Notes under the pieces: generated by a model
Told to the model about the DNA's origin: nothing
Database searches by the model: none
Seen by the model: only the letters and a program-made list of their open reading frames with translations
In this document: in pieces, positions 8,390 through 16,836 of the stretch
Layout: each line of letters begins with the position of its first letter
How positions within the stretch are numbered: the first letter of the stretch is position 1
Translations under genes and position numbers: made by a program
Assembly (NCBI GenBank): GCA_035943635.1
Contig: DASZBX010000135.1
Coordinates: forward strand, 1 to 64,000
Source of the DNA: DASZBX01 sp035943635
Lineage (GTDB): Bacteria > Actinomycetota > Actinomycetes > Streptomycetales > Catenulisporaceae
Length of the DNA: 64,000 nt
Direction of reading: 5' to 3'

Positions 8390-9669
8390 TGGCCTCCGAC
8401 TCGGCGCTGACCGAGACCGATCCGGACGCCGGCGCCGGTCCGGACCCCGTCGCGCAGGCCCCGGCGGCGGCGCAGGAGGAACGCCGGCCGAGCCTGCGCC
8501 GGGACGCGTCCGTGTCCGCGGTGCTGGCCGGCCTGATCGCGGTCCTGGTCTCCTACTCCGGGCCGCTGGTGATCGTGCTCGCCGCGGCCGCGGCCGGCCA
8601 CCTGACCCAGGGGCAGACCAGCTCCTGGGTGTGGGCGATCTCGATCGGCAGCGGCCTGACCTGCGTGCTGCTCAGCTTCCGGACCCGGATGCCGGTGATC
8701 ACGGCCTGGTCCACGCCCGGCGCCGCCCTGCTGGTGACCAGCCTCGGCGCCTACGCGTACAAGGACGCGATCGGCGCGTTCCTGGTGTCCGGCGTGGTGA
8801 TCACGGTGATCGGGGTGACCGGCGTGTTCAGCCGGCTGCTGCGCCTGGTCCCGGCCGCCGTGGTCTCGGCGATGCTGGCCGGCATCCTGTTCCCGTTCGG
8901 CGTCGGCGTGTTCACCTCGGTCCGGACCGCGCCGCTGATCGCCGGCGGCGTGCTGGTCGCGTTCGTGGTCTGCCGCCGCTGGGTGCCCCGGTACGCGGTC
9001 CTGGTCGCCCTGGTGGTCGGCGTGGCCGCCAGCGCGGTCGACTCGCGACTGCACGTGCACCTGAACGGCTTCGACCTGGCCCGCCCGGTGTTCACCTCGC
9101 CGCACTTCTCCGCCCCGGCGCTGGTCGGCATCGCGATCCCGCTGATCGTGGCGACCCTGGCCTCGCAGAACGCCCCCGGCATCGCGGTGCTGACCTCGGC
9201 CGGGTACGACCCGGACGACCGCCTGCTGATCGGCACCACCGGCGTCGCGTCCACGCTGCTGGCCCCGTTCGGCTCGCACGCGATCAACCTGGCCGCGATC
9301 ACCGCGGCGATCTGCACCGGCCCCGAGTCGCACCCCGACCGGCGCCGGCGGTACGTGGCCGGGATCTCCTGCGGCGTGTTCTACCTGCTGGTCGGGTCTT
9401 TCGGGACCGCCCTGGTGGTCCTGTTCGCCGGCCTGCCGGCCGAACTGGTCGCCGCGATCGCGGGCGTGGCGCTGTTCGGCGCGCTGGCCAACTCCCTGGC
9501 CGGCGCGGTCGCCGAGACGAAGGACCGGGAGGCGGCGCTGATCGCGTTCCTGGCGACCGCGTCCGGCCTGACGCTGGGCGGGATCGGCTCGGCGTTCTGG
9601 GGCCTGGTGTTCGGCACCGCCGCGCACCTGATCCTGTCCATGCACCGGCGGCCCGCCCAGACGGTTTGA
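8389..9669 (+). CDS. BenE-type membrane transporter of the Dap operon
   Basis: A 426-residue integral membrane protein with about 12 hydrophobic segments after a 40-residue cytoplasmic tail. The pattern is that of the BenE benzoate/H+ symporter family (SYSGPLVIVLAAAAAGHL, TPGAALL, LLAPFGSHAINLAAITAAIC). The founding member imports benzoate, but as the last gene of a Dap operon this one probably moves the pathway's product or precursor across the cytoplasmic membrane, perhaps as exporter; direction and substrate are inference. Its ATG overlaps the preceding stop by one base, and a strong hairpin follows the stop, ending the operon. Confidence 0.8.
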   Translation: MASDSALTETDPDAGAGPDPVAQAPAAAQEERRPSLRRDASVSAVLAGLIAVLVSYSGPLVIVLAAAAAGHLTQGQTSSWVWAISIGSGLTCVLLSFRTRMPVITAWSTPGAALLVTSLGAYAYKDAIGAFLVSGVVITVIGVTGVFSRLLRLVPAAVVSAMLAGILFPFGVGVFTSVRTAPLIAGGVLVAFVVCRRWVPRYAVLVALVVGVAASAVDSRLHVHLNGFDLARPVFTSPHFSAPALVGIAIPLIVATLASQNAPGIAVLTSAGYDPDDRLLIGTTGVASTLLAPFGSHAINLAAITAAICTGPESHPDRRRRYVAGISCGVFYLLVGSFGTALVVLFAGLPAELVAAIAGVALFGALANSLAGAVAETKDREAALIAFLATASGLTLGGIGSAFWGLVFGTAAHLILSMHRRPAQTV

Positions 9670-9692
9670 CGAGTAGGGAACACGCGGTTTTG

Positions 9693-9724
9693 ACGACCGG
9701 CCGGGGGCGATCCCGGCCGGTCGT
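9693..9724 (+). terminator. Hairpin terminator of the Dap operon
   Basis: ACGACCGGCCGGG (9693-9705) pairs perfectly with CCCGGCCGGTCGT (9712-9724) across a 6-nt loop. The hairpin starts 23 nt after the transporter stop codon and there is no long U tract, as is usual in high-GC actinomycetes. Confidence 0.75.
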
Positions 9725-9833
9725 TGCTGGTGGCGAACGTCGCAGATCGCGCGCCATCTTGTGGACTTGCCGGTCCATTTTTCGGCTGTCACGGTGGAAC
9801 CGCACGGTTCGCAACACACCACGGGAGCAGCAC

Positions 9834-10571
9834 ATGAGCACAGCACTGGCCGGACGCACGGCCCTGGTCACCGGTTCGACCGACGGCATCGGCGTGGCGA
9901 TCGCGCAGGCACTGGCCGAGCAGGGCGCGCAGGTGATCGTCAGCGGCCGCGACGCCGAGCGCGGCCGGGACGTCGTGGCCGCCATCGCGGCCGCGGGCGG
10001 GCAGGCCCGGTTCGTCAAAGCCGACCTCGCGACCGGCGACGGCGTGCGCGCCCTGGCCGCGGCCGCCGGGCCGCTGGACATCCTGGTCAACAACGCTGCG
10101 ATGCTGATCACCCCGACGCCGTCGGCCGAGGTGACCGAGGACCTGATCGACCGCGCGCTGGCCACGAACGTCAAGTCAGCCTTCCTGCTGACCGGGATCG
10201 TCGCGCCCGCGATGGCCGCCCGAGGCGGCGGCGCCGTCATCAACCTGGGCTCGATCAACGGCCTGATCGGGATGGCCCGTTCGGCGCTCTACAGCGCGAC
10301 CAAGGCCACCATCCACTCGCTCACCAAATCCTGGGCGGCCGAATACGGGCCCTTAGGCGTACGGGTCAACACCGTGGCGCCCGGGCCCACGATCACCGAG
10401 AAGACCGCGCAGCTGGCCGACCGGCTCAAGCCCATCCTGGACCAGGCTCCGTCCCGCCGGGCCAGCACACCCGCGGAGATCGCCGCCGCGGTCGTCTTCC
10501 TCGCCGGGGACGGGGCCGCGAACATCCACGGCGCGACGTTGTCCGTCGACGGAGGCCTCGCGGCGGTTTAG
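9834..10571 (+). CDS. Short-chain dehydrogenase/reductase
   Basis: A 245-residue classical SDR that reduces or oxidises an unknown carbonyl/alcohol with NAD(P)(H). It has the cofactor motif TGSTDGIG (residues 13-20), DILVNNAA, the catalytic serine region NLGSINGL, the active-site YSATK (tyrosine near residue 154) and the family C-terminus TLSVDGGLA. The ATG at 9834 follows GGGAG. It stands alone after the Dap operon terminator and is followed 5 bp later by the long palindrome at 10577-10662, which may serve as its terminator. Confidence 0.85.
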   Translation: MSTALAGRTALVTGSTDGIGVAIAQALAEQGAQVIVSGRDAERGRDVVAAIAAAGGQARFVKADLATGDGVRALAAAAGPLDILVNNAAMLITPTPSAEVTEDLIDRALATNVKSAFLLTGIVAPAMAARGGGAVINLGSINGLIGMARSALYSATKATIHSLTKSWAAEYGPLGVRVNTVAPGPTITEKTAQLADRLKPILDQAPSRRASTPAEIAAAVVFLAGDGAANIHGATLSVDGGLAAV

Positions 10572-10576
10572 CAGCG

Positions 10577-10662
10577 CTAGGAGGCTAATGAAGATCTTGG
10601 AATGGCCTGGGCGGCCGGATCCGGCCGCCCAGGCCATTCCAAGATCTTCATTAGCCTCCTAG
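10577..10662. repeat. 86-bp perfect palindrome without loop
   Basis: Two 43-bp arms are perfect reverse complements with no spacer; the centre is GGATCC and the outer ends read CTAGGAGG and CCTCCTAG. As RNA it would form a very stable hairpin and could terminate both the SDR (plus) and the converging permease gene (minus). Because of its symmetry it carries AGGAGG, a 3-nt gap and an ATG on both strands, each opening the same 24-codon frame (MKILEWPGRPDP… stop TAG). Translation is unproven. Its exactness suggests recent origin or strong selection. Confidence 0.9.
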
Positions 10663-10746
10663 GCAACCTGCCACGCCTCAGCATGCAGCCGGCCGAGCGT
10701 CGCCGCGTCGCCGGGCTGCGGGTCGCGAATCAGCATGCGCACGACC

Positions 10747-12198
10747 CTACCCGGTGCACCCGTCGTGGGCCGGGTGGGTCGGCCAGAGCAATCCGGCTGC
10801 GGCGACGAGGAGGGCGACCGTCACGGCCACGCCGCTGAAGGCGAACACTGCGACCGAGGCCACACACGCCAACGCGGCCGCGATCCGCAACGGGCCGTGC
10901 AGCAGGCGCGTGGCCGCGGCCGTCGAGCCGGTGTAGACCACGAGGAACAGTGAAGTGGGCAGCGTCACCATGCGATCGGTGTCCAATGCGCCGAAGGCCT
11001 CGGCGGTCAGCTCGACGATCCCGGCCGCCGCTATGTAGACGAAGAAGACCCGCGCGCGCGAGCGTGCGTCTGTGAGCGTGCGGCTCTGAGCACCACTCTT
11101 CAGTTCCTCCGCAACGCTGCTCGCCCGGACGGCCCTGCTCGCCCGCAGATGCGCCGCGAGCGCGGCCGCGCCGGTGAAGTACGCGTTGACCGTGGCGAGG
11201 GTGAGCAGCACCGCGGCCCCGGCCGCGATTGCCGGGCCGGACCGGCCGACCGCGATCCGCAGCAGGTCGGCGACCGGCGCCGGTCCGTCCGCGCGCGGCC
11301 CGAGCACGGCGATGACCGCGCAGGCCAACGCGAGGTAGACCACTGTCGTCACGGCGAACGTCGCGGCCGTGATGCGCGGCAGGCTGCGCGCGGGGTTCGC
11401 CAGGCGTTGGGTCAGCGGCGCCACCGCCTCCCAGCCGACGAACGAGATCATCAGCACCGACGCCGCGCCGCCCACGGCGGTCCAGCCGTGCGGCGCGAAC
11501 GGCGTCCAGCTGGCTGCGCGCGCGGCGTGCAGCGACCCGGCCACCGCGGCGACGATCACCGTGAGCAGCAAGCCGACCAGCACCATCTGCACGGCCGTGC
11601 CGATCCGCGCGCCCGCCAGGGTCAGGCCCGAGACGCAGGCCAGTAGCCCGGCCGCCACCAGCGCGGTGACCTCCCGGCCGCCGCCCGTCAGGGCCGTGAC
11701 ATAACCCGCGCCGATCAGGCAGACCACCGGCGCGCCGAGCACGACCGCGGTCAGGAAGCACCAGCCGACCGCCCGCCCGACGCGCCGGCCCAGGCCCGCG
11801 GTCGCGTACGCCAGCACGCCGCCGCCGTCCGGCAGCCGGGTGCCCAGGGCGGTGAAGACGAGGGCGAACAGGCCCGAGACGCCGAGCAGCCCGGCCCAGG
11901 CGAGGATCGAGGCGGGCCCGGCCAGCCCGGCCGCCAGGCCCGGCAACAGCAGGAGGCCGGGCCCGAGCAGCGCGCCGATGTACAGCGCGACGCCGCGCGC
12001 GACCGACAGCGGCGGCCGGCCGGCCGGACCGGGAGCCGATCCGGGAGCTGATCCGGGCGTCGATCCGGGAGCTGATTCGGAGGTTGATCCGGATGCTGAG
12101 ACGGATGCCGGGGCGGTTGCCGGGGCGGATGTCGCGGCGGAGGCGGAAGCGAAGCCGGAGGGGGAGTCGGACGCGGGGCTGAACGTCGGCGAGGCCAT
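10747..12198 (-). CDS. APC-family amino acid permease/exporter
   Basis: A 483-residue amino acid-polyamine-cation family transporter. After a Ser/Pro/Ala/Gly-rich cytoplasmic tail of about 60 residues it starts with the family signature VARGVALYIGALLGPGLLLLPGLAA, followed by about 12 hydrophobic segments and the helix-6-like segment ISFVGWEAVAPL. The pattern is like the YjeH amino-acid efflux branch. It is divergent from an Lrp/AsnC regulator 105 bp away, a classic arrangement in which the regulator senses an amino acid and switches on an exporter. The tail has degenerate SGPGS/PGSAPGS repeats. Substrate not predictable. Confidence 0.8.
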   Translation of the reverse strand: MASPTFSPASDSPSGFASASAATSAPATAPASVSASGSTSESAPGSTPGSAPGSAPGPAGRPPLSVARGVALYIGALLGPGLLLLPGLAAGLAGPASILAWAGLLGVSGLFALVFTALGTRLPDGGGVLAYATAGLGRRVGRAVGWCFLTAVVLGAPVVCLIGAGYVTALTGGGREVTALVAAGLLACVSGLTLAGARIGTAVQMVLVGLLLTVIVAAVAGSLHAARAASWTPFAPHGWTAVGGAASVLMISFVGWEAVAPLTQRLANPARSLPRITAATFAVTTVVYLALACAVIAVLGPRADGPAPVADLLRIAVGRSGPAIAAGAAVLLTLATVNAYFTGAAALAAHLRASRAVRASSVAEELKSGAQSRTLTDARSRARVFFVYIAAAGIVELTAEAFGALDTDRMVTLPTSLFLVVYTGSTAAATRLLHGPLRIAAALACVASVAVFAFSGVAVTVALLVAAAGLLWPTHPAHDGCTG

Positions 12199-12303
12199 GC
12201 TGCGATCGTCACACAAAACGCCTCGCACGCGATGGCAAATTCCAGCGCCGAAAGACCTCCCTGTGCAATCCTTGGTCGAAAAATCGCTGTCAAGGAGAAT
12301 TTC

Positions 12304-12789
12304 ATGCCGGACCACGAACTCGACGCGACCGATCTCGCCATCCTGACCTGCCTCCAACGCGACGGCCGGATCGCGAACGTGGACCTGGCCGAGGAGGTTT
12401 CGCTCTCGCCGTCCGCCTGCCTGCGCCGGACCAAGGCGCTGGAGGCGCGGGGCGTGATCGCCGGGTACCGGGCCGAGCTCGACCGCGGCCGGCTGGGCCT
12501 CGGGCTGACCGTCTTCGTCGAACTGACCGTCGGCCGGCACTCCCGGGAGACCTCGCGCGAGATCGAGCAGGGATTGGCCGCGATCCCCGCGGTGGTCGCC
12601 TGCCACTTGGTCTCCGGCGACGCCGACTTCCTGGTCGAGGCGGTGCTGCCGAGCGTCGCCGTATACGAGGAGGTGCTGCTCGACCGGATCCTCGCGATCG
12701 AGTCGATCACCGCGGCCCGCAGCATCTTCGCGTTGCGCACCTCGCTCAGCCGCGGCCCGATGCCGCTGGAGCACCTAGGAGTGCGCTGA
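12304..12789 (+). CDS. Lrp/AsnC-family transcriptional regulator
   Basis: A 161-residue regulator with the Lrp-type N-terminal helix-turn-helix (LDATDLAILTCLQRDGR, then LAEEVSLSPSACLRRTKALE, residues 5-50) and the C-terminal RAM/ligand-binding domain with VVACHLVSGDADFLVEA and RSIFALRTS. Such proteins bind amino acids and form octamers. ATG 12304 has the good site AAGGAG; an in-frame ATG 72 nt upstream is less likely. It is divergent from the APC permease and probably controls it from the shared 105-bp region. Confidence 0.88.
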   Translation: MPDHELDATDLAILTCLQRDGRIANVDLAEEVSLSPSACLRRTKALEARGVIAGYRAELDRGRLGLGLTVFVELTVGRHSRETSREIEQGLAAIPAVVACHLVSGDADFLVEAVLPSVAVYEEVLLDRILAIESITAARSIFALRTSLSRGPMPLEHLGVR

Positions 12790-12960
12790 AGATCTAGCCT
12801 GACCCGGCCGGCCGGCTGGTCCGCCCGGCGGCACCGCGGCGCGCCGGAAAACCCGGGTGGCACGGAAATCAGAATACGTATAACTTGGTCCGCCGGGTAT
12901 CGTCGAGCACTGTTACCGTCCGCCCGCAATACCCGGCGCTGACTGCATAAGTGAGGAAAT

Positions 12961-13260
12961 ATGGAAGTATTCTCACCGGACCTGTTCATGTTCCGCCCCG
13001 GCCCCGGCATCGCCTTTCCCGGGCTTTCCTCAGGGCCGGTTCCGGATAGTGACGCCTCTCTCAACAATCCGAAACCGGCGATTCCGGGTATGCTGGTTCC
13101 GCAGTTTCTTCTTGGTAACGAATTCCCTGTTCTGCACCGATCCCGTCGGATGGCTTGGAGCATAGTTCCATGGTCCTGGATACCCGATTACTTTCAGCCG
13201 AACGTCCGCGACGCTGCGTTTTCGACTATGTCGGCGGACCCCCGCCCGAGTATCCGCTGA
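12961..13260 (+). CDS. Doubtful 99-residue reading frame, low-GC for this genome
   Basis: The frame has a good ribosome site (GTGAGGAAAT before ATG 12961) and a possible TATAAC -10 hexamer some 70 bp upstream. The product (MEVFSPDLFMFRPGPGIAFP…) has no recognised domain, signal peptide or membrane segment, is rich in Pro, Phe and Trp, and its third codon positions are less GC-rich than the neighbours. Its 3' part overlaps the next frame by about 90 bases on the same strand. It may be a small unknown peptide, a remnant, or non-coding leader. Confidence 0.3.
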   Translation: MEVFSPDLFMFRPGPGIAFPGLSSGPVPDSDASLNNPKPAIPGMLVPQFLLGNEFPVLHRSRRMAWSIVPWSWIPDYFQPNVRDAAFSTMSADPRPSIR

Positions 13261-13688
13261 CCGTCGGCGTCGGCGAGGCCATTTCCCTCGATCTGCACGT
13301 CACGGGCATAAATTCCGGGACATTAACCGTGCGGCGCTCACTTTTCCAGGAAGGCGTGCGCGGCGTGATCCGGACGTTCTTTGAGGAGCAGGGCGGGCAA
13401 TTGGAGATCGCCGTACTACCCGGCGGTAATGGCATCAGGGCTATTGTGAGCTTCACTTGTCGCACTGAGACAAACATCGGTGTCGTTGTGTCACGGCTGC
13501 GGGAGATGATCGAGTCCCTGCACCGTTGCGGACCGGGCGAGGAGGTGAGCCTCGCGGCCGCCGCTTGGGTCACCTCGGTCGACCGGTTCACGTTCCCGCT
13601 GCTGCGGCAGATCCTGCAGACGACCGGCGAGCTGCCCCCGCCCGATCTCCACGGCCTGCTCGGCGCCCCGCACCTGTCCTGGGGCTGA
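13170..13688 (+). CDS. Hypothetical protein, 172 residues
   Basis: No family is recognised. The product (MVLDTRLLSAERPRR…) reads as a soluble mixed alpha/beta protein: a beta-rich first half (YPLTVGVGEAISLDLHVTG, GTLTVRRSLF), a central FFEEQGGQLEIAVLPGG, and a helical C-terminus. It has no signal peptide or membrane segment. The ATG at 13170 follows GGAG by 9 nt; in-frame ATG 13155 is possible. The first 250 bases are less GC-rich than normal for this window, which hints at transfer. Confidence 0.55.
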   Translation: MVLDTRLLSAERPRRCVFDYVGGPPPEYPLTVGVGEAISLDLHVTGINSGTLTVRRSLFQEGVRGVIRTFFEEQGGQLEIAVLPGGNGIRAIVSFTCRTETNIGVVVSRLREMIESLHRCGPGEEVSLAAAAWVTSVDRFTFPLLRQILQTTGELPPPDLHGLLGAPHLSWG

Positions 13689-13843
13689 CCGGTCGCCGAG
13701 AACGAGGGCTGATGCATCCGGCCGGCGACCCGCGACCGACGACCGTCGGGCCGGCGTGTTCGAGGCCGATGACAGCCGGGCCGCCGGCCGGCGGCCGCGG
13801 ACCCGCTGCGTCGCCGAGGCGTCGCTGAGGGCTGACAGATCGG

Positions 13844-13849
13844 TATCCT
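13844..13849 (+). promoter_or_regulatory. -10 box for leaderless glycosyltransferase mRNA
   Basis: TATCCT ends 6 nt before the ATG at 13856 and no Shine-Dalgarno is present between them, so transcription should start at or next to the initiation codon. Confidence 0.5.
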
Positions 13850-13855
13850 GCCCGG

Positions 13856-14998
13856 ATGCGAATCCTCTTCTCCTTCATCGGCGGCGTCGGCCATTTTCAC
13901 CCGCTGATCCCCGTCGCCCGCGCGGCCGAGGCGGCCGGGCACGAGGTCGCCGTCGCGGGCAGCGGCGCGCTGACCGCCGCGATCGGGGCGGCCGGGTTCC
14001 GGGCCTTCGCCACCAGCGAGGTCCGGTCCACGGTCCGGGAACCGGACCGCGAGCCGCCCCGGCTCGACCCCGAGGCCGACGAACGCCAGCTGCGGGACGG
14101 CTTCGCCGACACCGGCGCGCGCCGGCACACCGAGCACCTGCCCGGCATCGCCGCCGAGTTCAAGCCGGACGTGCTGGTACGCGACGAGGTCGACCTGGGC
14201 GCCGCGATCGTCGCCGAACTGCTCGGCCTGCCCTGCGCGACGGTGATCGTGCTGGGCTCCGGCGGATTTCTGCGCAAGGACCTGGTCGCCCCGCCGCTGC
14301 ACACCCTGCGCGCCGACCTCGGCCTGCCCCCGGACCCCGGGCTGGCGATGCTCGACCGCGGCCTGATCCTCTCGCCCTTCCCGCCGAGCTTGCGCAACCC
14401 CGAGTTCCCGCTGCCGGACGGAGCGTTCCACTATCGCGCGGCCAGCGCGCCGCCGCCGCGCCGGGCCGCGGGAACGCCGACCGTCTACTTCACCCTCGGC
14501 ACCGTCGGGATCAACCTGGACCTGTTCTCCCGCGTCCTGGCCGGCCTGCGCGAACTGCCCGCGACCATCGTGATGACCGTCGGGCAGGGCACCGACCCGG
14601 CCGAGTTCGGCCCGCAGCCGGACCACGTCCGGATCGAGCGCTACATCCCGCAGGACGACCTGCTGCCGACCGTGGACCTGGTCGTCTCGCACGCCGGCTC
14701 CGGCAGCCTGATCGGCACCCTCGCCCACGGCCTGCCCACCCTGCTGCTCCCGCTGAGCGCCGACCAGCCGCACAACGCCAGGCGCTGCACGGCCCTCGGC
14801 TTCGGCCAGGTGCTCGACCCGGTCACGGTCACCCCGGACCAGGTCCGCGAGGCCGCGCAGACCGTCCTGGCCGACCCCGCCTACCGGGTCGCCGCCGAAC
14901 ACCTCCGCGACGAGATCGACGCACTGCCGAGCGTGGACGCGACCATCCCGCTGATCGAACAGCTGGCGAGCACTGGCGTACGATCGGACACAGTATGA
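13856..14998 (+). CDS. Glycosyltransferase, MGT/GT1 (UGT-like) family
   Basis: A 380-residue GT-B fold glycosyltransferase of the kind that decorates natural products or small molecules with a nucleotide-activated sugar. The N-terminus MRILFSFIGGVGHFHPLIPVARA is the acceptor-domain signature, and the C-terminal half has the donor-binding region FTLGTVGINLDLFSRVLAGL, YIPQDDLLPTVDLVVSHAGSGSLIG and PLSADQPHNARR. The mRNA is probably leaderless. Its stop overlaps the start of an alpha/beta hydrolase gene by ATGA, so the two are coexpressed. It might glycosylate and inactivate a toxic compound; no aglycone can be named. Confidence 0.85.
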   Translation: MRILFSFIGGVGHFHPLIPVARAAEAAGHEVAVAGSGALTAAIGAAGFRAFATSEVRSTVREPDREPPRLDPEADERQLRDGFADTGARRHTEHLPGIAAEFKPDVLVRDEVDLGAAIVAELLGLPCATVIVLGSGGFLRKDLVAPPLHTLRADLGLPPDPGLAMLDRGLILSPFPPSLRNPEFPLPDGAFHYRAASAPPPRRAAGTPTVYFTLGTVGINLDLFSRVLAGLRELPATIVMTVGQGTDPAEFGPQPDHVRIERYIPQDDLLPTVDLVVSHAGSGSLIGTLAHGLPTLLLPLSADQPHNARRCTALGFGQVLDPVTVTPDQVREAAQTVLADPAYRVAAEHLRDEIDALPSVDATIPLIEQLASTGVRSDTV

Positions 14999-15747
14999 GT
15001 ACTCATCGATTCGCCGGCCGCGACGGCGCGGACCTGACATACATCGACACCGGAGCCGGCCGGCCGCTGATCCTGGTGCACGGCTTCCTGGGCACGGGCT
15101 CGCACATGCTCGGCCCCGGCCCGGGCCGGGCGCTCGCCGAGCAGGGTTACCGGGTCGTTCTCCCGGACCTGCGCGGACACGGCGACAGCTCCAAGTCGCA
15201 CGACATCACGGCCTATCCGCCGGACGTCCTGGCCGACGACGGGCTCGCGCTGATCGACCACCTCGGGTTCGGCGACGGGGACTACGATCTCGGCGGCTAC
15301 TCGTTCGGCGCGCGGGTCGTGGTGCGCATGCTCGCCCGGGGCGCCCGGCCGGGCCGGGCGATCGTGGCCGGGCAGGGGCTGGCGAAGGTGAGCGGCCCGC
15401 AGGGCGACGAGAGCCGCCGGATGCTCGTCGCCCTCATCGACGGGACCCCGCTCGACCCCGGATCCCCGGCCGGCCGGATGGCGGGCTGGCTCTCGCAGCT
15501 CGGCGGGGATCCGCAGGCGCTGGTGAACGTGGTGGACTCGCTCGTCCCGACCTCCGCGGACGAGCTGCGCCGGATCACCGTCCCGACGCTGGTCGCGATC
15601 GGCGCGCAGGACGAACGGTCGGATGCCGACGAGTTGGCCGCGCTGCTGCCCGGCTCCCGGTTCGTCCGGGTGCCGGGCGATCATGACGGCGCGCTCACCG
15701 CGCCCGAGCTCGCCACGGAGATCGCCGCGTTCCTCGCCGAACGGTGA
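14995..15747 (+). CDS. Alpha/beta-fold hydrolase
   Basis: A 250-residue alpha/beta hydrolase. It has the oxyanion motif LVHGFLGTG, DLRGHGDSS, the nucleophile elbow GGYSFGAR (serine near residue 102), a late acidic residue region GAQDERSDADE and the catalytic histidine in VPGDHDGALT. The length and layout fit small esterase/epoxide-hydrolase-like enzymes; the substrate is unknown. Translation is coupled to the upstream glycosyltransferase by a 4-nt overlap. Confidence 0.83.
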   Translation: MSTHRFAGRDGADLTYIDTGAGRPLILVHGFLGTGSHMLGPGPGRALAEQGYRVVLPDLRGHGDSSKSHDITAYPPDVLADDGLALIDHLGFGDGDYDLGGYSFGARVVVRMLARGARPGRAIVAGQGLAKVSGPQGDESRRMLVALIDGTPLDPGSPAGRMAGWLSQLGGDPQALVNVVDSLVPTSADELRRITVPTLVAIGAQDERSDADELAALLPGSRFVRVPGDHDGALTAPELATEIAAFLAER

Positions 15748-15954
15748 CCGCCCGACCCGGCCCGCCCACTGAGCGCGGCCGGGTTGCCCGGGCTTTCAGC
15801 CATTCCCCGCTCGACAGCCGTCCGCCGGTAGACGTACCGTCGAGGGCCACGAGATCGATCGCGCCTGGAAACTGCCGCACTTTGTGCAATGCCGCCGCTC
15901 GGAGCGTCCCTCCTCTCCACAGCAGCAGTTCGCGGCGGCGAAGGAAGGGAACCA

Positions 15955-16364
15955 TGCTAGGAGACTCGATGCCGGACGCGGCGGTGGCCGAGGCGGCCCG
16001 GGCGGGGGATCCCAAGGCGCTGGACACGCTGGTCGGCGCCTATCTGCCGCTGGTCTACAACATCGTCGGCCGGGCCCTGGACCGTCCGGCCGAGATCGAC
16101 GACGTGGTCCAGGACGTGATGCTGAACATGGTCCGCGACCTGGGCCAGCTGCGCGACCCGGGCGCGTTCCGGTCCTGGCTGGTCGCGATCACGATGCGGC
16201 AGGTGCGCGGGCACTGGCGGGCCCGGCGCACCGTGCCGGTCCCGGCCCAGCTGGAGGAGGCCGAGGTGGCCGACCCGGGCGCGGACTTCGTGGACCTGAC
16301 CATCATGACCCTCGGCCTGTCCGACCAGCGCCGGGAGGTGGCCGATGATATTCGTCTACGGTGA
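15955..16364 (+). pseudogene. Truncated ECF sigma factor (N-terminal region 2 only)
   Basis: The frame encodes sigma region 2 of an ECF-type sigma-70 factor (EAARAGDPKALDTLVGAYLP, IDDVVQDVMLNMVRDLGQLR, FRSWLVAITMRQVRGHWRAR) and the start of the region 2-4 linker, then breaks off at about 16343. Region 4, needed for -35 recognition, is missing; the last residues come from a fused foreign frame. Intact members are usually 170 residues or longer, this one is 136. It joins directly to the glycoside-hydrolase tail in the next entry, so it is a deletion or recombination remnant. Confidence 0.75.
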
Positions 16365-16773
16365 CGGCTCGGACGGCTGCGGCATGGTCTCGCGCTGGGC
16401 CCAGGCCAACCAGACCGCGCACTACTACGTCGTGCTCAAGGTGTTCCCCGGTTACCGCAGCTGCGCCCAGCAACCCCAGGGCTGGCACCAGTACGCCTCG
16501 GGCCTGGACCTGCAGGCCGGCTACTCGGCCATCGCCAGCCCCGGCTTCTGGCGCTACGACCAGGCCTCGCCGACCATCCCGCGCGACCCCGCCCAGTTCC
16601 GCCAAGACGTGACCACTGTGGCCGAGTCCGGCGACCCGTTCCAGCTAATCATCTCGTACAACGAATGGGGTGAGGGCACCTCGGTCGAATCGGCGACCGC
16701 CTGGTCCAGCCCGAGCGGGCACGGCGTCTACATGGACATCCTGCATCAGGTCTTCGCCGCCCATCCACGATGA
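16345..16773 (+). pseudogene. C-terminal fragment of a GH99/GH71-like glycoside hydrolase
   Basis: The frame encodes 142 residues matching the end of secreted TIM-barrel hydrolases of the GH99-like type: FVYGDGSDGCGMVSRWAQAN, FWRYDQASPTIPRD and the hallmark YNEWGEGTSVES. There is no signal peptide or N-terminal barrel half; it starts inside a domain, exactly where the sigma-factor fragment stops. The ATG at 16345 is an internal methionine, so a functional product is unlikely. The region just downstream holds three hairpins. Confidence 0.75.
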
Positions 16774-16783
16774 CCGAGCCGCC

Positions 16784-16832
16784 ATGACCGAGGTGCCGGG
16801 GACGACCTGCAAGTCCCCGGCACCTCGGTCAT
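16784..16832. repeat. Perfect hairpin, 20-bp stem
   Basis: ATGACCGAGGTGCCGGGGAC (16784-16803) and its exact reverse complement (16813-16832) flank a 9-nt loop. It starts 10 nt after the stop of the hydrolase fragment. It could be its original terminator. Confidence 0.85.
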
Positions 16833-16836
16833 CGCC

